From Ophiobolus disseminans (Eukaryota > Ascomycota > Dothideomycetes > Pleosporales > Phaeosphaeriaceae), in assembly GCA_010093685.1 (NCBI GenBank), contig MU006234.1, positions 921,668 to 985,667 on the forward strand: a stretch of DNA of 64,000 bases, given 5' to 3'. The notes under the pieces were generated by a model. The model saw only the letters and a program-made list of their open reading frames with translations, was not told the origin of the DNA and did no database searches. The position numbers were made by a program, and so were the translations under genes. Position 1 is the first letter of the stretch. Every line of letters starts with the position of its first letter. Positions 1 to 11,056 of this stretch are shown piece by piece.

Positions 1-1406
1 CTGAAGAGTACATCTTGGAGGGAGGTGCCGAGGCGAAGCATTGCTTTCAGCTCAAAGCGTAGAGCAAACGGTTCAGTAGCGCCTGCGTCGATGACTTCCC
101 AGGGTTTGTTGACATCGGATGGAGAGCTTAGCCAACCGCTAATGCCGATTGCGACGCGAAGACGGTGCTGTTCCCGTTTCTGTGGGTCTCGAGCGTCCAA
201 TTCGTCAGCCCATTCGTGATCTTGCTGTAGTGAAGGGCGGTCAGGATCTGAAGAGAATTAGCCAAGGCGAAAGGTGCAAGCAAAAACACCCAGCTTACCT
301 TGTACCGGAACGAACTCAAAGTCTTCGACTTCCTTCGCGTATTGCTCCATCAATCTGCCGGTCATCTTTGCGCCATATGCACCAAACAACGACCCCACAA
401 GCACGGAGCTACCAGCAAGTGCTCCCAGATAAGTCGAAACAACACCGAGACCTAGACCGCCCATAACAGAGCCCAAGCCAGCGGCTAGCAATGGAGCAGC
501 AAGACCACCAGTGACTCCGATAAGAACCGCTCCACCGACAGCCGCAAGACCAACTTTCCACCTGCGGGCAGCGGCATCATTGGAAGCTTGCTTCTTAGCC
601 GTCTCTTCGGCGTCCATCTGAGATGCAGCCGTCGCCAAAAGTCCCTGCGCAACCGATTTCTCATGCTCGGCCAGTATGTCCGTCTCAAGCTCGAAGCTAC
701 TCGCGAGGTGCAGAAGTAGAACTCGCGAGTGAGCTGTATATTGTTCCAAGCTCAGCAGGAGCAAAAGAAGACAGTGCAAGATCAGGACTCGCTTGGGCTC
801 CTCGAAGGCCAGGAGTTTGGTCTCAATCACATCGTAGTTGCCATGCTTTCGCTTTCCGCTCCTTGCAGGAGCTGCAAATGGATCTTGATCGAAGTCGATC
901 AAGGACGATATGCCCTGCCTTTGTTTCTCTGCCTCCTCGAGTGTGTGCCGTCTCTTGGTCTTCGCTTGCCGTACGGTCTCTGGTCGGACGCAGAGCACGT
1001 CGCAAATGCGATGCATGACTCCTGCACGCCATTTGTCGAAGAAGGTAAGAGCACTTCGCCGGAGAGCTTGCATCTGTGTGGAGTCGATGTCACGTTGCCT
1101 AGACATCCTCGCGGCATCGCTCGCTATGGATGCCTCGTTTCGTGGCTCATCGAAGCTTATGAGGTTGTGTGCGGGAGTCGTCGAAGGTGGAGTCGTCACG
1201 CTCGTGGTGTTCGTCTCGTGAGTCTTGTCGGGGTTGAAGGTGTCTATCAAATCAGTTCGCATAGAGTCGATGCAAAGCAGTACTAGGAGACCCAGTTCTA
1301 CACGTAGGGCGGGTGTTTCGAGAACTGAGGTAAGCGATGCTCCTTCGTCTTTCGCGGTACCTGGCGCGCTGGCACCTGAGACGGCGCCAGCAACTCTAGA
1401 AAACAT
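1..1406 (-). CDS. DUF726 family alpha/beta-hydrolase-like membrane protein (C-terminus beyond window)
   Basis: Two exons are visible: 1406-299 and 247 to beyond base 1, joined across an intron at 298-248 (GTAAGC...TTCAG) in matching phase. Exon 1 starts at an ATG and encodes a Ser/Thr-rich N-terminus and a helical region. A Gly/Ala-rich hydrophobic stretch follows at about residues 285-345, with VGLAAVGGAVLIGVTGGLAA then GLGLGVVSTYLGALAGSS, typical of the paired membrane helices in this family. Exon 2 continues with HRLRVAIGISGWLSS and PFALRFELKAMLRLG, the start of the hydrolase-like core of the DUF726/TMCO4 family; yeast has one such protein. The family is thought to act at Golgi or endosomal membranes, but no reaction is firmly known. 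The nucleophile region lies off the window edge. Confidence 0.85.
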
Positions 1407-2194
1407 CCTGTGAAGTCAGGGGGCAATGAGGACTGAATTAGTTGCGATTGTAAGGAAATAGCAGCCTGAGGGCACAAAGACATGCACCCTGAGCTGCGCC
1501 TCACATGGACCAGGTACACGCGCTTAGGTGTTACAAAGTTTCAGCCCCCACAACACACTGGATCTAGAAGTCAGTGTAATCCCTGTACGTCCCGTGTTGT
1601 AGATGATCCTGAGACCAAAAACAGCTGGTGCGAGGAGCTTTCTGACTCTTTCGATAGCCCTGCGTACGTTGTACCCTGAGCTTTAAATAGCAAGTACTTG
1701 GGATTTATTCGACCTTTTGTCATTGAGGGTGGGTGTATGGTAGCATACCGCCAGATGCACATGTTTTGGCAAGCGATGGAACACGATTCTAGATGAACGT
1801 CAGGTCGTGAGGACGAAGAGGACGATGGCCGCTTCCCAGGATCTAAATAACGTTGACCCGTGTCCTCGGCTGTCGGATATAGCCCCACTTCCAGATCCCT
1901 ATCGTCCTGCACACGCGATAACGTGCATGATGCCACCGCGCTGAACAAAACCTTGCCACTTGTACTCTACTCATTTTCAAACTCTAATCCGACCCCACAG
2001 CCAGCATGTTTCCCCGTAGAAGCATCAGGATCGTTCATGAGGTTTGATCAATCAGCCGGTCGGCCCAATTCATCGGTGAATACCGGATCGCCTGCCACCA
2101 AGGCAACCCGCCCGCCGCTTGAACCATGGTCGAAGCAACACACTACAATTCGCTACCAACACTACACCACCGCTTTGACAAACGCTAAGCGACC
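1407..2194. other. Intergenic, divergent promoter region
   Basis: This stretch separates the divergently transcribed DUF726 gene and HET gene. Open frames here are short, overlap each other and show no recognisable motif. I see no gene, RNA or repeat. Confidence 0.5.
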
Positions 2195-3941
2195 ATGAAG
2201 AGAGTCAATGCGTTCCTGAACCGGTCTGTTCCCGGCAAACCGGAATTGAGCCCCGCTCCGACTGAGAACAGAGCGTTCGAGTACAAACCGCTCGATGAAA
2301 CGCAATCCTCGCTCCGACTTGTCACCATATCATCCGAACTATCAGCGGATGGTTGCATACAATGCTATCTCAGTCACTCCACTCTAGATCGCGCATCGTA
2401 TGTCTGTGCGTCATACCGGTGGGGCCCTCCTGGAGATGTACGCATACACATCAATGGCGCACCATTCTATGTTCGGAAAAATCTCTTCGACTTTTTGGAT
2501 CTAATTCGCAATATGCCAATGACATTCTATTGGATTGACGCCATATGCATCGACCAGCAGAATATTCCCGAGCGGAACCATCAAATAAAGCAAATGGGCC
2601 AGATCTACTCTCGAGCATTTCTGGTATATTCTTGGCTTGGAAAAATGCCTTCAATGGCTCCTTTTGTGACCCATCTTCGAGCCGGCTCGCAATGGCTCCA
2701 CGGACAAACAGGGCTACCCCGCAATACCATCATCCAGGCTAGGGACACAGTCAGAAGTTGTGTGTTCAACAACGAATATTGGAACCGCGCATGGGTAAGC
2801 ACTTTGTGACACAAGTGACATACATAAGCTGATCTAACAATAGGTTACACCGGAGGTAGTTCTTGCTCGAAGTGTTTTGATACTCGTTGGTCGCGAACCG
2901 TTCAAGCTCCCCGACCTTGTCCAGGCGATGAACAATTTTGAACACCCTGACCTGCTGAGTGGTTTCAGCGATTGCGCCTTTGCACAATTTGTGGCCATGG
3001 TCAACACTAATAAGCCGCGTACTCGGACATTGATCCATCTCATTGACGATCTTCGAGATAGGGAGTGTATAATACCTCGAGATCGCATTTATTCGCTGCT
3101 ACCATTGTGCTGCGACTTTCAGCATCCGCAAGTGGATTACAATCAGCCAAGCGAGGACCTAGCATTCGATGTTCTGAAGCGTTCAGATGAACTACTGTGC
3201 ACCTGCTCAGCTTTACTGATTGCGCAAACCCTGTTCCTGGTTGACCATGATGAGCAGTCGGACATACACGCAGATACGATGATTTATATCGAATTCGATA
3301 TCAAGGGCTTGAGATTTGACCGGCACGCTATGCTATGCAATGACCAAATATACTCATGGGGTCATTACAAGCTCATCGGCACCGACATGTTTGGGCACGA
3401 CGAACTGTTTCCGGACTTTTGCCCTGCATTTGCTACGCTCATGGACGCGCTACAGGCCCAAGCGATTGAGATGAGTGTTGACACTCCACACTTCGAAAAC
3501 AATTTAGTTCCATCGCCTGCAGCAACCACTCCGTTCCTACTCAGAATGATGGACGAGGAACACGTCCAGGGCATGCTAAACGGCTTTGGCAAAGCGCTGA
3601 CCATCACATCACACGATTCGCAATCAGATACTAGCACTGTTCGCGTCGCGCTATGGCTTCTCTCAGAGCTTATACCGCGAACAATCCCACTTTGCTCAAA
3701 ATCCGCCCATCGGAAAGAGAAGGGGAAAGACAGCGACGAGAACGCCTCGACGCACGATCAAGACGGCCTGGCACATCGTTCCATGTCGATGTCAATGGAG
3801 CGGCGAGGTACTGAAATATACTGGGGCCAAAATTTGGACGTTCGACGGATAGATTCGGCTGGCCCATTGAGGCATCCCGAGGATGAAGGACCGATATCAC
3901 GACTGAGACTGGTAAAGTGCCCAATCGTCACATCGCCGTGA
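2195..3941 (+). CDS. HET (heterokaryon incompatibility) domain protein
   Basis: Exons 2195-2794 and 2844-3941 are separated by a 49-nt intron (GTAAGC...CAATAG) and encode 565 aa. The HET domain occupies roughly residues 65-200: CASYRWG (about 72-77), WIDAICIDQQNIPERN (113-128) and QIKQMGQIYSRAFLVYSWLG. After the intron the usual C-terminal landmark RECIIPRDRIYSLLPLC follows, then a variable tail with a Lys/Glu/Asp/His-rich patch (HRKEKGKDSDENAS). HET domains are TIR-like folds that trigger cell death when unlike fungal strains fuse. This gene has no NACHT or WD repeat partner domain, so it is a stand-alone HET protein. The reading frame looks intact. Its specific partner or allele system cannot be inferred. 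Confidence 0.88.
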
Positions 3942-4323
3942 TTTGTTGCCCTTTATAGCACACAATGCATGTTGAAACCCTACATGTTCTATTCCAACGA
4001 TCAAAACACCTGTCTTGCTTCGAATTCCCTCCGATACCTACACATACACATTATCGAATACAATGCGCACACCCCGAGCAATCAAGATCGGTTTCTTCGT
4101 TCACTTGACTGCTGCTTACTTGAGAATGGCTCTGCCGTGGAAACCTAGTTACAGCAATCAGTTCAAACATAGCTAAGAGCCGTCGTGGGGCGTTCGTTCG
4201 CCGCATGTACTACCAGCAAAACACGTTCGCTTTTGGTCAGCAGGGACGCAAAGTTCATCCAGCGCTTTCCGCACAACGAACAGCCCGTTAACAATCATAG
4301 TACGCTATGTACACCACCAACCC
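3942..4323. other. Intergenic, convergent 3' ends
   Basis: This is the short stretch between two convergent genes. Nothing recognisable is seen. It should hold both polyadenylation regions. Confidence 0.5.
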
Positions 4324-5172
4324 TCAAATATGCCCTCCAATCCACCCCAACACCCTCTCCAACACAGCATCCCCCTCCAAATCATGCAATAACTCATGCC
4401 TCCCCTCCTCATACACACCAAACGTCTTATCCTCGCTCCTAATCCCCTTGACAAACTTCTCACTCGCTTTCCAATCACAATACGAGTCCATATTACCATG
4501 CAACACCATCGTCGGAACAGTCCACTCCCCCATACCAGCCGCAATCCCTTGCATAGCGTCCAGAGCAGTGGCGGCTAGTAAGAATGAAATAGCATCGTTG
4601 TGAACTAAAAGGTCGTCACGGAATTTTGCAATCTCGCTGGTGTCGCGCGTGAGGCCTTCGAGCGCGCCTTTGCGTCCAGGAACGGACCATTTTGGTATTA
4701 CTCGTGAGATGACGCCGACGGCGAGGCGTGCGGCGTAGGGGAGTGGTTCGACGAGTGCTGGGCCGGTTAGTAGTACGGATTTGATGTGTGTGGGATCTGC
4801 GGTGGTGCTTCCGGCTGTGACTAGGCCGCCTAGCGAGTGGCCAAAGAGGATGATGGGTAGATTTGGGTTCTGGTCATGAGCGAGTCTACGTAGTTCTTGG
4901 TGGTCTTGGATGGCTTTGCCGATGTGTACGATTCCGCGTGTGCCGGGTGAACTTCCGTGGCCCCACATGTCCATTGCGTAGACGATGTAGTTGGCTGAGA
5001 CGAGGTGGTTGATGATGTTGTGGTGTGAGGTGATGTAGCGTTCGGCGTACTCTGCGTAGCCATGTTGGAGGACTACGATGGCTTTGTAGGGCGATTGCTG
5101 CGGTCGCCAGATGTGCGCTGCTGTTCCTCGAGACAGTTTGATGGTTCCATGATTGAGGTCTTGCGAGGCCAT
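4324..5172 (-). CDS. Monoacylglycerol-lipase-like alpha/beta hydrolase (serine aminopeptidase S33 family)
   Basis: A single exon of 282 aa, starting at the ATG at 5172. The frame is open further upstream but contains no earlier ATG. The oxyanion-side motif is LQHGYAEYAERY (35-46). The nucleophile elbow GHSLGG (111-116) gives Ser113. The acid is in LHGNMDS (Asp229) and the base in EEGRHELLHD (His259), so the catalytic triad is complete. The pattern (HG near the N-terminus, DMWGHGSS, GHSLGG) matches the monoglyceride lipase branch of the S33 hydrolases, which hydrolyse monoacylglycerols or lysophospholipids. There is no signal peptide, so it is probably cytosolic or lipid-droplet associated. 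Substrate is inferred from family only. Confidence 0.85.
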   Translation of the reverse strand: MASQDLNHGTIKLSRGTAAHIWRPQQSPYKAIVVLQHGYAEYAERYITSHHNIINHLVSANYIVYAMDMWGHGSSPGTRGIVHIGKAIQDHQELRRLAHDQNPNLPIILFGHSLGGLVTAGSTTADPTHIKSVLLTGPALVEPLPYAARLAVGVISRVIPKWSVPGRKGALEGLTRDTSEIAKFRDDLLVHNDAISFLLAATALDAMQGIAAGMGEWTVPTMVLHGNMDSYCDWKASEKFVKGIRSEDKTFGVYEEGRHELLHDLEGDAVLERVLGWIGGHI

Positions 5173-5586
5173 CGACAGGGTTTTGTGATTGGTGGCAGTA
5201 GACTTCAGGATACTATGGCGCCTGGGGCTTTTAACGATATTCAATGCTCAATACGTTACGTGGCATTACATGTGTTGTAACTCAATGCTTAGTCCGTTAC
5301 GGAACGTTCGCCGTGTTGTAAATGAGCGTTGCCGGCGTGGGTGGCGGGAGAGGGCTGCCGGGGAAACAATGGTTACATGTAGTATTCGTCTCGTACCCTC
5401 CGAGTGCGGATTTACTGTAGGTACATGGAGAACGAAAACATTTCTCGGCTAGGAAATCGGTAAACTTGGTGGTCCGGACGAGTGAGGATGAAGTCACGTT
5501 CTTCGGTGCCGAGGTATGGCTGAGGCGCTGCTGATTGGCTGACACGCAGTGTGTTGGCAAAATGCAGGCACAACGCAAGCCACCTA
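5173..5586. other. Intergenic, upstream of lipase and left flank of the transposon
   Basis: Promoter side of the lipase gene, ending at the TA target dinucleotide (5585-5586) of the Tc1-type element. No gene is seen. Confidence 0.5.
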
Positions 5587-5637
5587 CGAAGGAGCTCGTA
5601 TTTTCTGAGTTTTAGGGCCCGTGCAGCACCCCACCAA
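5587..5637 (+). repeat. Left terminal inverted repeat of the Tc1-type element
   Basis: 51 nt beginning CGAAGGAGCTCG and ending CCCACCAA, preceded by target-site TA. It is the perfect reverse complement of the split right repeat. Confidence 0.9.
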
Positions 5638-5710
5638 CACGCCCAAGCTCCCCCAACAACATGCTCACCACCTACTTTGATATAATACAACACCCACCCC
5701 ACCCCACAAT

Positions 5711-7086
5711 ATGACAAATCTGAAGCGGCGAAAACCTTTCAAATACAAAGACAATAAAGTTGTGAAAATCCCGAAGACTGCACGCACCAAAATGACCCCC
5801 ATCTAATGTTCTTTTATCTGCGGAGCTGTGCTGGCATCGCGCGATGGCTATGCATCTGCGAACGCGCTCGCAAAACGCATGACCCACACCTAACCTGGCA
5901 TCTTAAAGGTAGTGCGCACAGTAGAACAAAGAGCAAAGGATAGTGGCTTGAATCTCTGGGATTATGTACTATATGAGAACAATTTGGGGCGCGGAAGGAC
6001 CGCACTGCTCACGCAGGAAGTGAAGGTCGCTATTATTAACATCGCTACTAGTTCTTGAGCCAACCGCGAAAAGGAAAGCTGGCAGGCTATTCAGCAAAAG
6101 GATTTCGAAGCCGTTACGAAGGATTTAAGCATCTCATCATTCGAAAATATTATGTATGAGGCTGGTTATTCCAGGAGGAAGCCGGATGGAAACCCCCCCT
6201 TTCCCGAACTTAGGAGAGAGAGCGTTTTCAGTGGGCTCTTACCCACAACCCAGATAAATACAAGGAGTACAACAACTTAGGATATAATTTCAAGCATGTA
6301 GTCTTTACTGATGAGACTCCAGCTCGAATTGGAGAGCAGCAAGGGATAATTAGAACGTGGGCAAGACCGGATGAGATCTTCGACGACGATATCAAAAAGG
6401 ATCGCAAGCCCATGGGTGCAGCCCTCCAATTTTTCGGAGCTTTCAGGTACAACAAGGGCCCGTGCCACGTTTATTACCATGAAACTCAGGAGGAAATTGC
6501 AGCTGGAGAGGTGGCCTTGAAGTTTGAAAATGACGTTACTAGAGCTCAGTCAAACTCATCTCAGATAACGGCTCGAAGAGCACTTCAGGTACTAAATGAG
6601 GCTGACGTAAACCTCCGGAGGAGCACTAGAAAGCTCCAACACGTCAAGAAACACGACTATCACAGGGGTATCCAAACAAGGGGTGGCGTTGACGGGTACC
6701 GACACCGGGAAGGCGCACTTAAAAAGGTTGTTCCATGGGTACAAGATATGAAAAAGCGAGGTCTGAAATGCGTATTACTTGAGGATGGGGCTCCTCCACA
6801 TAAGTCCCGAATAGCTAACAACTACCTCACTGTTGAGAAGGTGGAAAAAATGGCGTGGGCCGGCCACTCACCAGATGTAAATGCATCCGAACATGCGTGG
6901 CCTGTGCTGAGGCGCCACGTGACAAAGCAATTCACCCCTACTCGCACTGCAGAGGAGACAGAGGCTCAATGGGTTAAGGCATGGGATGCTCTGAGTATAG
7001 AGAGGATCAATAAGTGGGTGGAACAAGTACCAGAGGTGGTGCGTCGGATCATCAGATCGGGTGGAAAAAACAACTTTCATGGGTAG
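5711..7086 (+). pseudogene. Degenerate Tc1-type (DD34E) transposase
   Basis: The frame starts at the ATG at 5711 and is broken by TAA at 5804, TAA at 5891, TGA at 6056, a one-base loss near 6184 and TAG at 6211. It is then open to the natural stop at 7086. Each in-frame stop is one C-to-T change from a Gln or Arg codon (CAA, CAG or CGA). The catalytic core survives: first Asp in VFTDETPARIG, second in CVLLEDGAPPHK, Glu in VNASEHAW. Exactly 34 residues lie between the second Asp and the Glu, the DD34E spacing of the Tc1 family. The C-terminus is VPEVVRRIIRSGG. No active protein can be made from this copy. Confidence 0.9.
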
Positions 7087-7230
7087 CCTCAACACCAGAA
7101 AAGCTGGGGATAGCCCCATCACTATACAATTGAATAGCCTCATCATTCTCAGCTTATTTGAGCATGTGGTTGTGTTGCAATGCATCGATTATTTGGTGGT
7201 GCTCACACGTTTTGGAATGCGCGAGCGCAT

Positions 7231-7255
7231 TTGGTGGGGTGCTGCACGGGCCCTA
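7231..7255 (-). repeat. Right TIR of the Tc1-type element, inner part
   Basis: 25 nt complementary to 5613-5637. It ends in the TA used as target by the second transposon. Confidence 0.9.
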
Positions 7256-7299
7256 CCGAGGTTCACCCCGTGGCGATCCGCCCCGCGTGGCGACCACCC
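7256..7299 (+). repeat. Left TIR of the Fot1-type element
   Basis: 44 nt beginning CCGAGGTTCACC. It is inverted relative to 9332-9376 with a single internal mismatch. Confidence 0.88.
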
Positions 7300-7408
7300 T
7301 AAACACCAAAATTGACACCTCAATTTGAGGCTATTAAGCCACGTACAATAGCTATAACTACGACATTTTTTAGGGTTGAGTCCTATACGCCTTGATTGAT
7401 ATATATAG

Positions 7409-9286
7409 CTATAGAAATTGCACTGGAGTTCTGATCGCGCGCCCGCTGCGCGAGGTTGAGGCTGAAGGAGCCTCATGAGGCTCATGAGACTGCGCACCAC
7501 CTTGAGGCCTTGCGATGGGCCTCTTTTTTTGATGAGCCTTAATAGGAGCCTTGAGGCTCCTCCTCTGACCCTTTTGAGCAGTTTTTTGAGCCTGTTCAAG
7601 TTGTTGTTGAACCTTACAAGCTGCCTGTTGTAAGGCTTGATCAGCAGCCTTGCTAGCCTTCTCCTCCTGCCTCATTATTTGAGCTGCTGCCCTTGCTGCA
7701 CGCTTCTGTTGAGCTGCCTGAAGCTTCTCCTGCTTCTTCAATTCCCGTAGGCGAGCTGCCTCAGCTCTCTGGTGTTGTAGTTGCTCTTCTTCAAGCCCTT
7801 GTTGGAGCTGGCAATTACGTGCCTCCTTCACCTTCCTTAGAGACCAGAATACAGTCCCACCATGATAGTCCTTGCCTGCCTCTAGAGGGAGAGCCTTGCC
7901 TCGCTTTCTAAGCTGCCTCTCATTGACAAGAGCCTGCATAAGGCCTTGAGCCTTGTGTGTGAGAAGGCTTTTCTGAACTGAGATAGAGTGGAAAGCTCAG
8001 CTGAGCTTTTGAGCTTGTGGATCACTCCTATCACCTACTACCTGGCGTAGAAGGCGCTCAGTTTTCCGCCAGTCAGAGGCGCTCAAGGCTGAGGATTTGC
8101 TATCACTTGATTGGCCTGATTGAGCTGGCTGATTGAATCGTTTGATTATCACCTCTGGGTTAAGAGGTGAGAGGCCAGTTGCCTCAAAGGCCTTAAGTAT
8201 AATCTCTTTCTTGAACGAGGCCTCCCAGGCAGCCATAAACATGGGATAGAAGTCTCTTATCCTTATAGATGTGAGTCCTTGACACCTCTCTATGAACGCA
8301 GCTACCTGGTTTGAGTAGGCTGATGAGAATGGCTTGAACATAACAACATCAAGCGGCTAGAGGGTATAAGTTGAATGAGGAGGGTATACTGCAAGGAGGA
8401 TTCTATTCCAATTGCAGTACTCAATAAAATCCATTGTGAGATGAGATCCATGGCCATCAAGGATGAGTAATCGATAGCTCCGCCCTGCCTTCTCCTTTGT
8501 GGATCAATCAAATACTTGTTTAAGCCAGGATAGTCCTATCTCATTGTTCGTCCATCCAGAGGGTGAGGAGGATATATATACTCGATCCTCAGGCCTCATA
8601 GCCTGCAGCCAGGTGTCCTGTATTAAGCCTGAGGTTGATTGATATATCAGCGCAGGCGCAAGGGCCAATCCATCAGCGCATATGCAGGCAAGGAGCGTTA
8701 TCCACTCCCAATTGCCATCCTGGATGTGAGCCTTGATATTGCCCTCCTCATATAGCCTCTTGCTAAATATCCGCTTTGAGCGAGTGAGGATTCCTAGCAT
8801 GCAGCCTTTCTCATCCATGTTGTACATATTGCAAGCCTTAACATTGTATTTGCTGATTTTCTTGTGTAGGAGGCTGAAATAGAGGGTGTATTTTGATATA
8901 GAATCAGCGTGGTGGCGCGCGCGATCAATTCCAGTTGCCTAGCGTGAGATGAGATTGACCTTGTGTCGCTTGATATATCGATCAACCCAGTTCTTTCCAA
9001 GCTCCCTCTTAGCTATATCTGAGCCAAAGCGTTGTATCATAGCTCGTGTAGGTGGTAGGCCTCTCTCTGCAAGTCGATCAATATATCGTAGGAGCTCCTG
9101 CTCTTGCTGAGGACAGAGAGCCTGTTGATCTGCTGCCTTAGTGCTGCATGAGCTTGAGATGCCTTGGTGTCTTCATGCGAGCATTGTACAATTACAACTA
9201 TATTGTTGAGCAACCTGCTTGTAGCTAAAAGATTCTCCAGGTTCTAGCAATGCTATAGCTGCAAGCGCAGCCTCAATTGGGCTCAT
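7409..9286 (-). pseudogene. Degenerate Fot1/pogo-type (DD35D) transposase
   Basis: One frame runs from the ATG at 9286 to the stop at 7409 with in-frame stops at 9175-9173 (TGA), 8941-8939 (TAG), 8506-8504 (TGA), 8359-8357 (TAG) and 7999-7997 (TGA). The order is a psq-like helix-turn-helix (SPIEAALAAIAL...SYKQVAQQYSC), a CENP-B-type second DNA-binding region (RELGKNWVDRYIKRH), then the DDE_1 core: YNMDEKGCMLG, LLILDGHGSH and PHSTYTL-stop-PLDVV. Counting the stop as one codon, 35 residues separate the second and third Asp, the Fot1/pogo spacing. The C-terminus is a Gln/Lys/Ala-rich coiled-coil tail. All stops can be made by one C-to-T or G-to-A transition. Confidence 0.88.
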
Positions 9287-9331
9287 ATTGATAGAGTTAT
9301 CGCGTGTTGAAAGTTGAGTGTTGTCATGAGG

Positions 9332-9376
9332 GGGTGGTCGCCACGCGGGGCGGATCGCCACGTGGTGAACCTCGGG
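9332..9376 (-). repeat. Right TIR of the Fot1-type element
   Basis: 45 nt, the inverted partner of 7256-7299. It is followed by the duplicated TA. Confidence 0.88.
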
Positions 9377-9378
9377 TA

Positions 9379-9404
9379 AAACTCAGAAAATACGAGCTCC
9401 TTCG
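9379..9404 (-). repeat. Right TIR of the Tc1-type element, outer part
   Basis: 26 nt complementary to 5587-5612. It was separated from 7231-7255 by the second transposon. Confidence 0.9.
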
Positions 9405-9527
9405 TACACAGCCTCAGCCTGATCACACCCTCGACCTCGATAATCAAGTTGCGATTATGCTTTTCATCCTGAAGCTATACCCGTGACGTTTCAAATCTCC
9501 TACAACTTCTTTTGGAAGGCCGTCAGG

Positions 9528-11056
9528 ATGGTGCCGGCGTTTGGCTTTTCAGTGGGCGACTTCATCGCAGCGGCTGGTAAGCCTCATCGTCACCATCCTA
9601 TCATCTCAGCCTGATCTAAGATACCACCTAGGCCTCATCGCCAAAGTCGTCAAGGCTCTGAAAGATAAATCAGGTGCAGCATCTGAGTATCAGCATGTGC
9701 AGATCGAGCTCGAAGCACTGGACAGGACGCTGAAGCATCTGGAAGCTTTGAAGCCGAACGAGAGCAATGTTGCGCACGTGAACGCGATCCGAGGAATGGC
9801 GCTGACATGTCGCATGCCGCTCCAAGAGTTTTTGGAAAAGATAGAGAAGTTCGAGCGTACAATGGGCACATTCTCCATAGCCGGAGCAAGGTCTGCGTTC
9901 GGACGAAAGTCGCAATGGGCTGTTTTCATGACTGGAGAAGTCGCAAAGTTGAGGACATCGGTCGGTGCCAAGGTCCTAAGCATTAACTTACTCCTCGTGA
10001 CGCACACATCAGAGTCTGTTTCAAGAGTCGAGGCGCAGGCTCACAAGTCACACGCCACTCTCCTGGCCAGTATACTCGATATCCGGTCCCAAGCAGCATC
10101 CGCCAACCAAACTCTTCAAACTACTCAAAGCATAGTAAACGACATCTCAAAAGGACAAAAACGACAAGTCAGATATATGAAGCGAACAATGAAGGACGCT
10201 GGTGAAACCTTGCGCACTGTGTCAAAGACAACAACCTCAACAAACCATGCCGTAATGAGTTTCAGAGGCCTCGGGATACAGCTATTTCAGCTCGTTCAGA
10301 ACCTGCCAAAACAAGTCCGAGACACACTAGAGCAGGTTTTGATAAGTAACCTAGAGATGTATGCTATGCTGCGCAGTATCCAAACTACGGTCTCGCGTTC
10401 ACCCGGTTATGGATCAGAAGACACTTTCCAATTCGAGGACGTGCTCGGGAGGGCACACCTTCTACCGTACCAGTACTTTCGCCACAGGGAGATTTTCATG
10501 GCTTTCCTGCAAACCGAGTTTCGAGGGCTACCGGGTGAGCAACAAGTCTTCCATGGGAAATACCATGTCCTAGACATCAGACGAAACGGGATCCCAGTTA
10601 CAAAGGCGGACTGGGTGATGACTGTCTTTCCGGGAGCAAAATTGGCCATGTCTGTGTTGGGAAATGATCGTATCCTAGGCTCGGATGCTTGTCAGCGGCT
10701 TTCTTGTACTGGCCGATTGGTATGGCACCCTCGCCAGGTTTTCGGGACATGGTAAGCATCATTCGACTACTATGATAACTACTTACGCTCGCAGTGATCA
10801 GTGTGGTATGCAATGTGCGCTTTTTTATAAAGCTCCTAGCACTCGCTCAACCTCCAACGCGCCCTCTGAAGACCCTGTACCAGAGGAACTGGATCTCGCA
10901 TTTCGTGACCAAGGTTTGAGCACGGAGAAAGAAGCAAGGGCACTTTTGCTTGAGTTTGACAGTTTCAGAAGAGTTCACTGTCGGCTCAAAAGGAAGTGGA
11001 TCAAAAGACCATGGAAAACGCAACGCCAGGAGCACCATCGAGGTGGTTTGTTCTAG
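9528..11056 (+). CDS. Ubiquitin-like (ULD-type) domain protein with helical N-terminal region
   Basis: Exons 9528-9576, 9632-10751 and 10795-11056 give 476 aa, with introns of 55 and 43 nt in consistent phase. The N-terminus FGFSVGDFIAAAGLIAKVVKAL resembles the first helix of fungal STAND-type or HeLo-like signalling proteins. Then comes a helical region with ELEALDRTLKHLEAL and WAVFMTGEVAKLRTSVGAK. At about residues 310-390 there is a ubiquitin-like segment (FEDVLGRAHLLPYQYFRHRE, FRGLPGEQQVFHGKYHVLD, DWVMTVFPGAKLAMSVL). A Cys-rich part follows (CDQCGMQC created across the last splice) and a basic tail. Function is unknown; such proteins are multiplied in filamentous ascomycetes. The ATG at 9528 was chosen because the first intron restores the conserved GLIAKVVKAL. 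Confidence 0.72.

Larger units (their letters stand above)
7256..9376 (-). mobile_element. Fot1/pogo-type DNA transposon inserted in the Tc1 element's right TIR
   Basis: A 2121-bp element flanked by TA duplications (7254-7255 and 9377-9378). Its TIRs are 7256-7299 and 9332-9376, about 44 bp, with one mismatch and one extra terminal C on the right. The minus strand carries a DD35D transposase with five in-frame stops and no frameshift. Pogo/Fot1 elements target TA, which fits the site exactly. Confidence 0.9.
5587..9404 (+). mobile_element. Tc1/mariner-type DNA transposon, interrupted by a second transposon
   Basis: The element is bounded by TA on both sides (5585-5586 and 9405-9406). Its left TIR is 5587-5637. 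Its right TIR is split: 7231-7255 plus 9379-9404. Joined, the right half is a perfect 51/51 reverse complement of the left. The insert between the two parts is a Fot1-type element (7256-9376) plus a duplicated TA. Without the insert the element is 1695 bp, an ordinary size for fungal Tc1 elements. It carries a broken DD34E transposase on the plus strand. The identical TIRs contrast with the decayed coding region. Confidence 0.9.
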
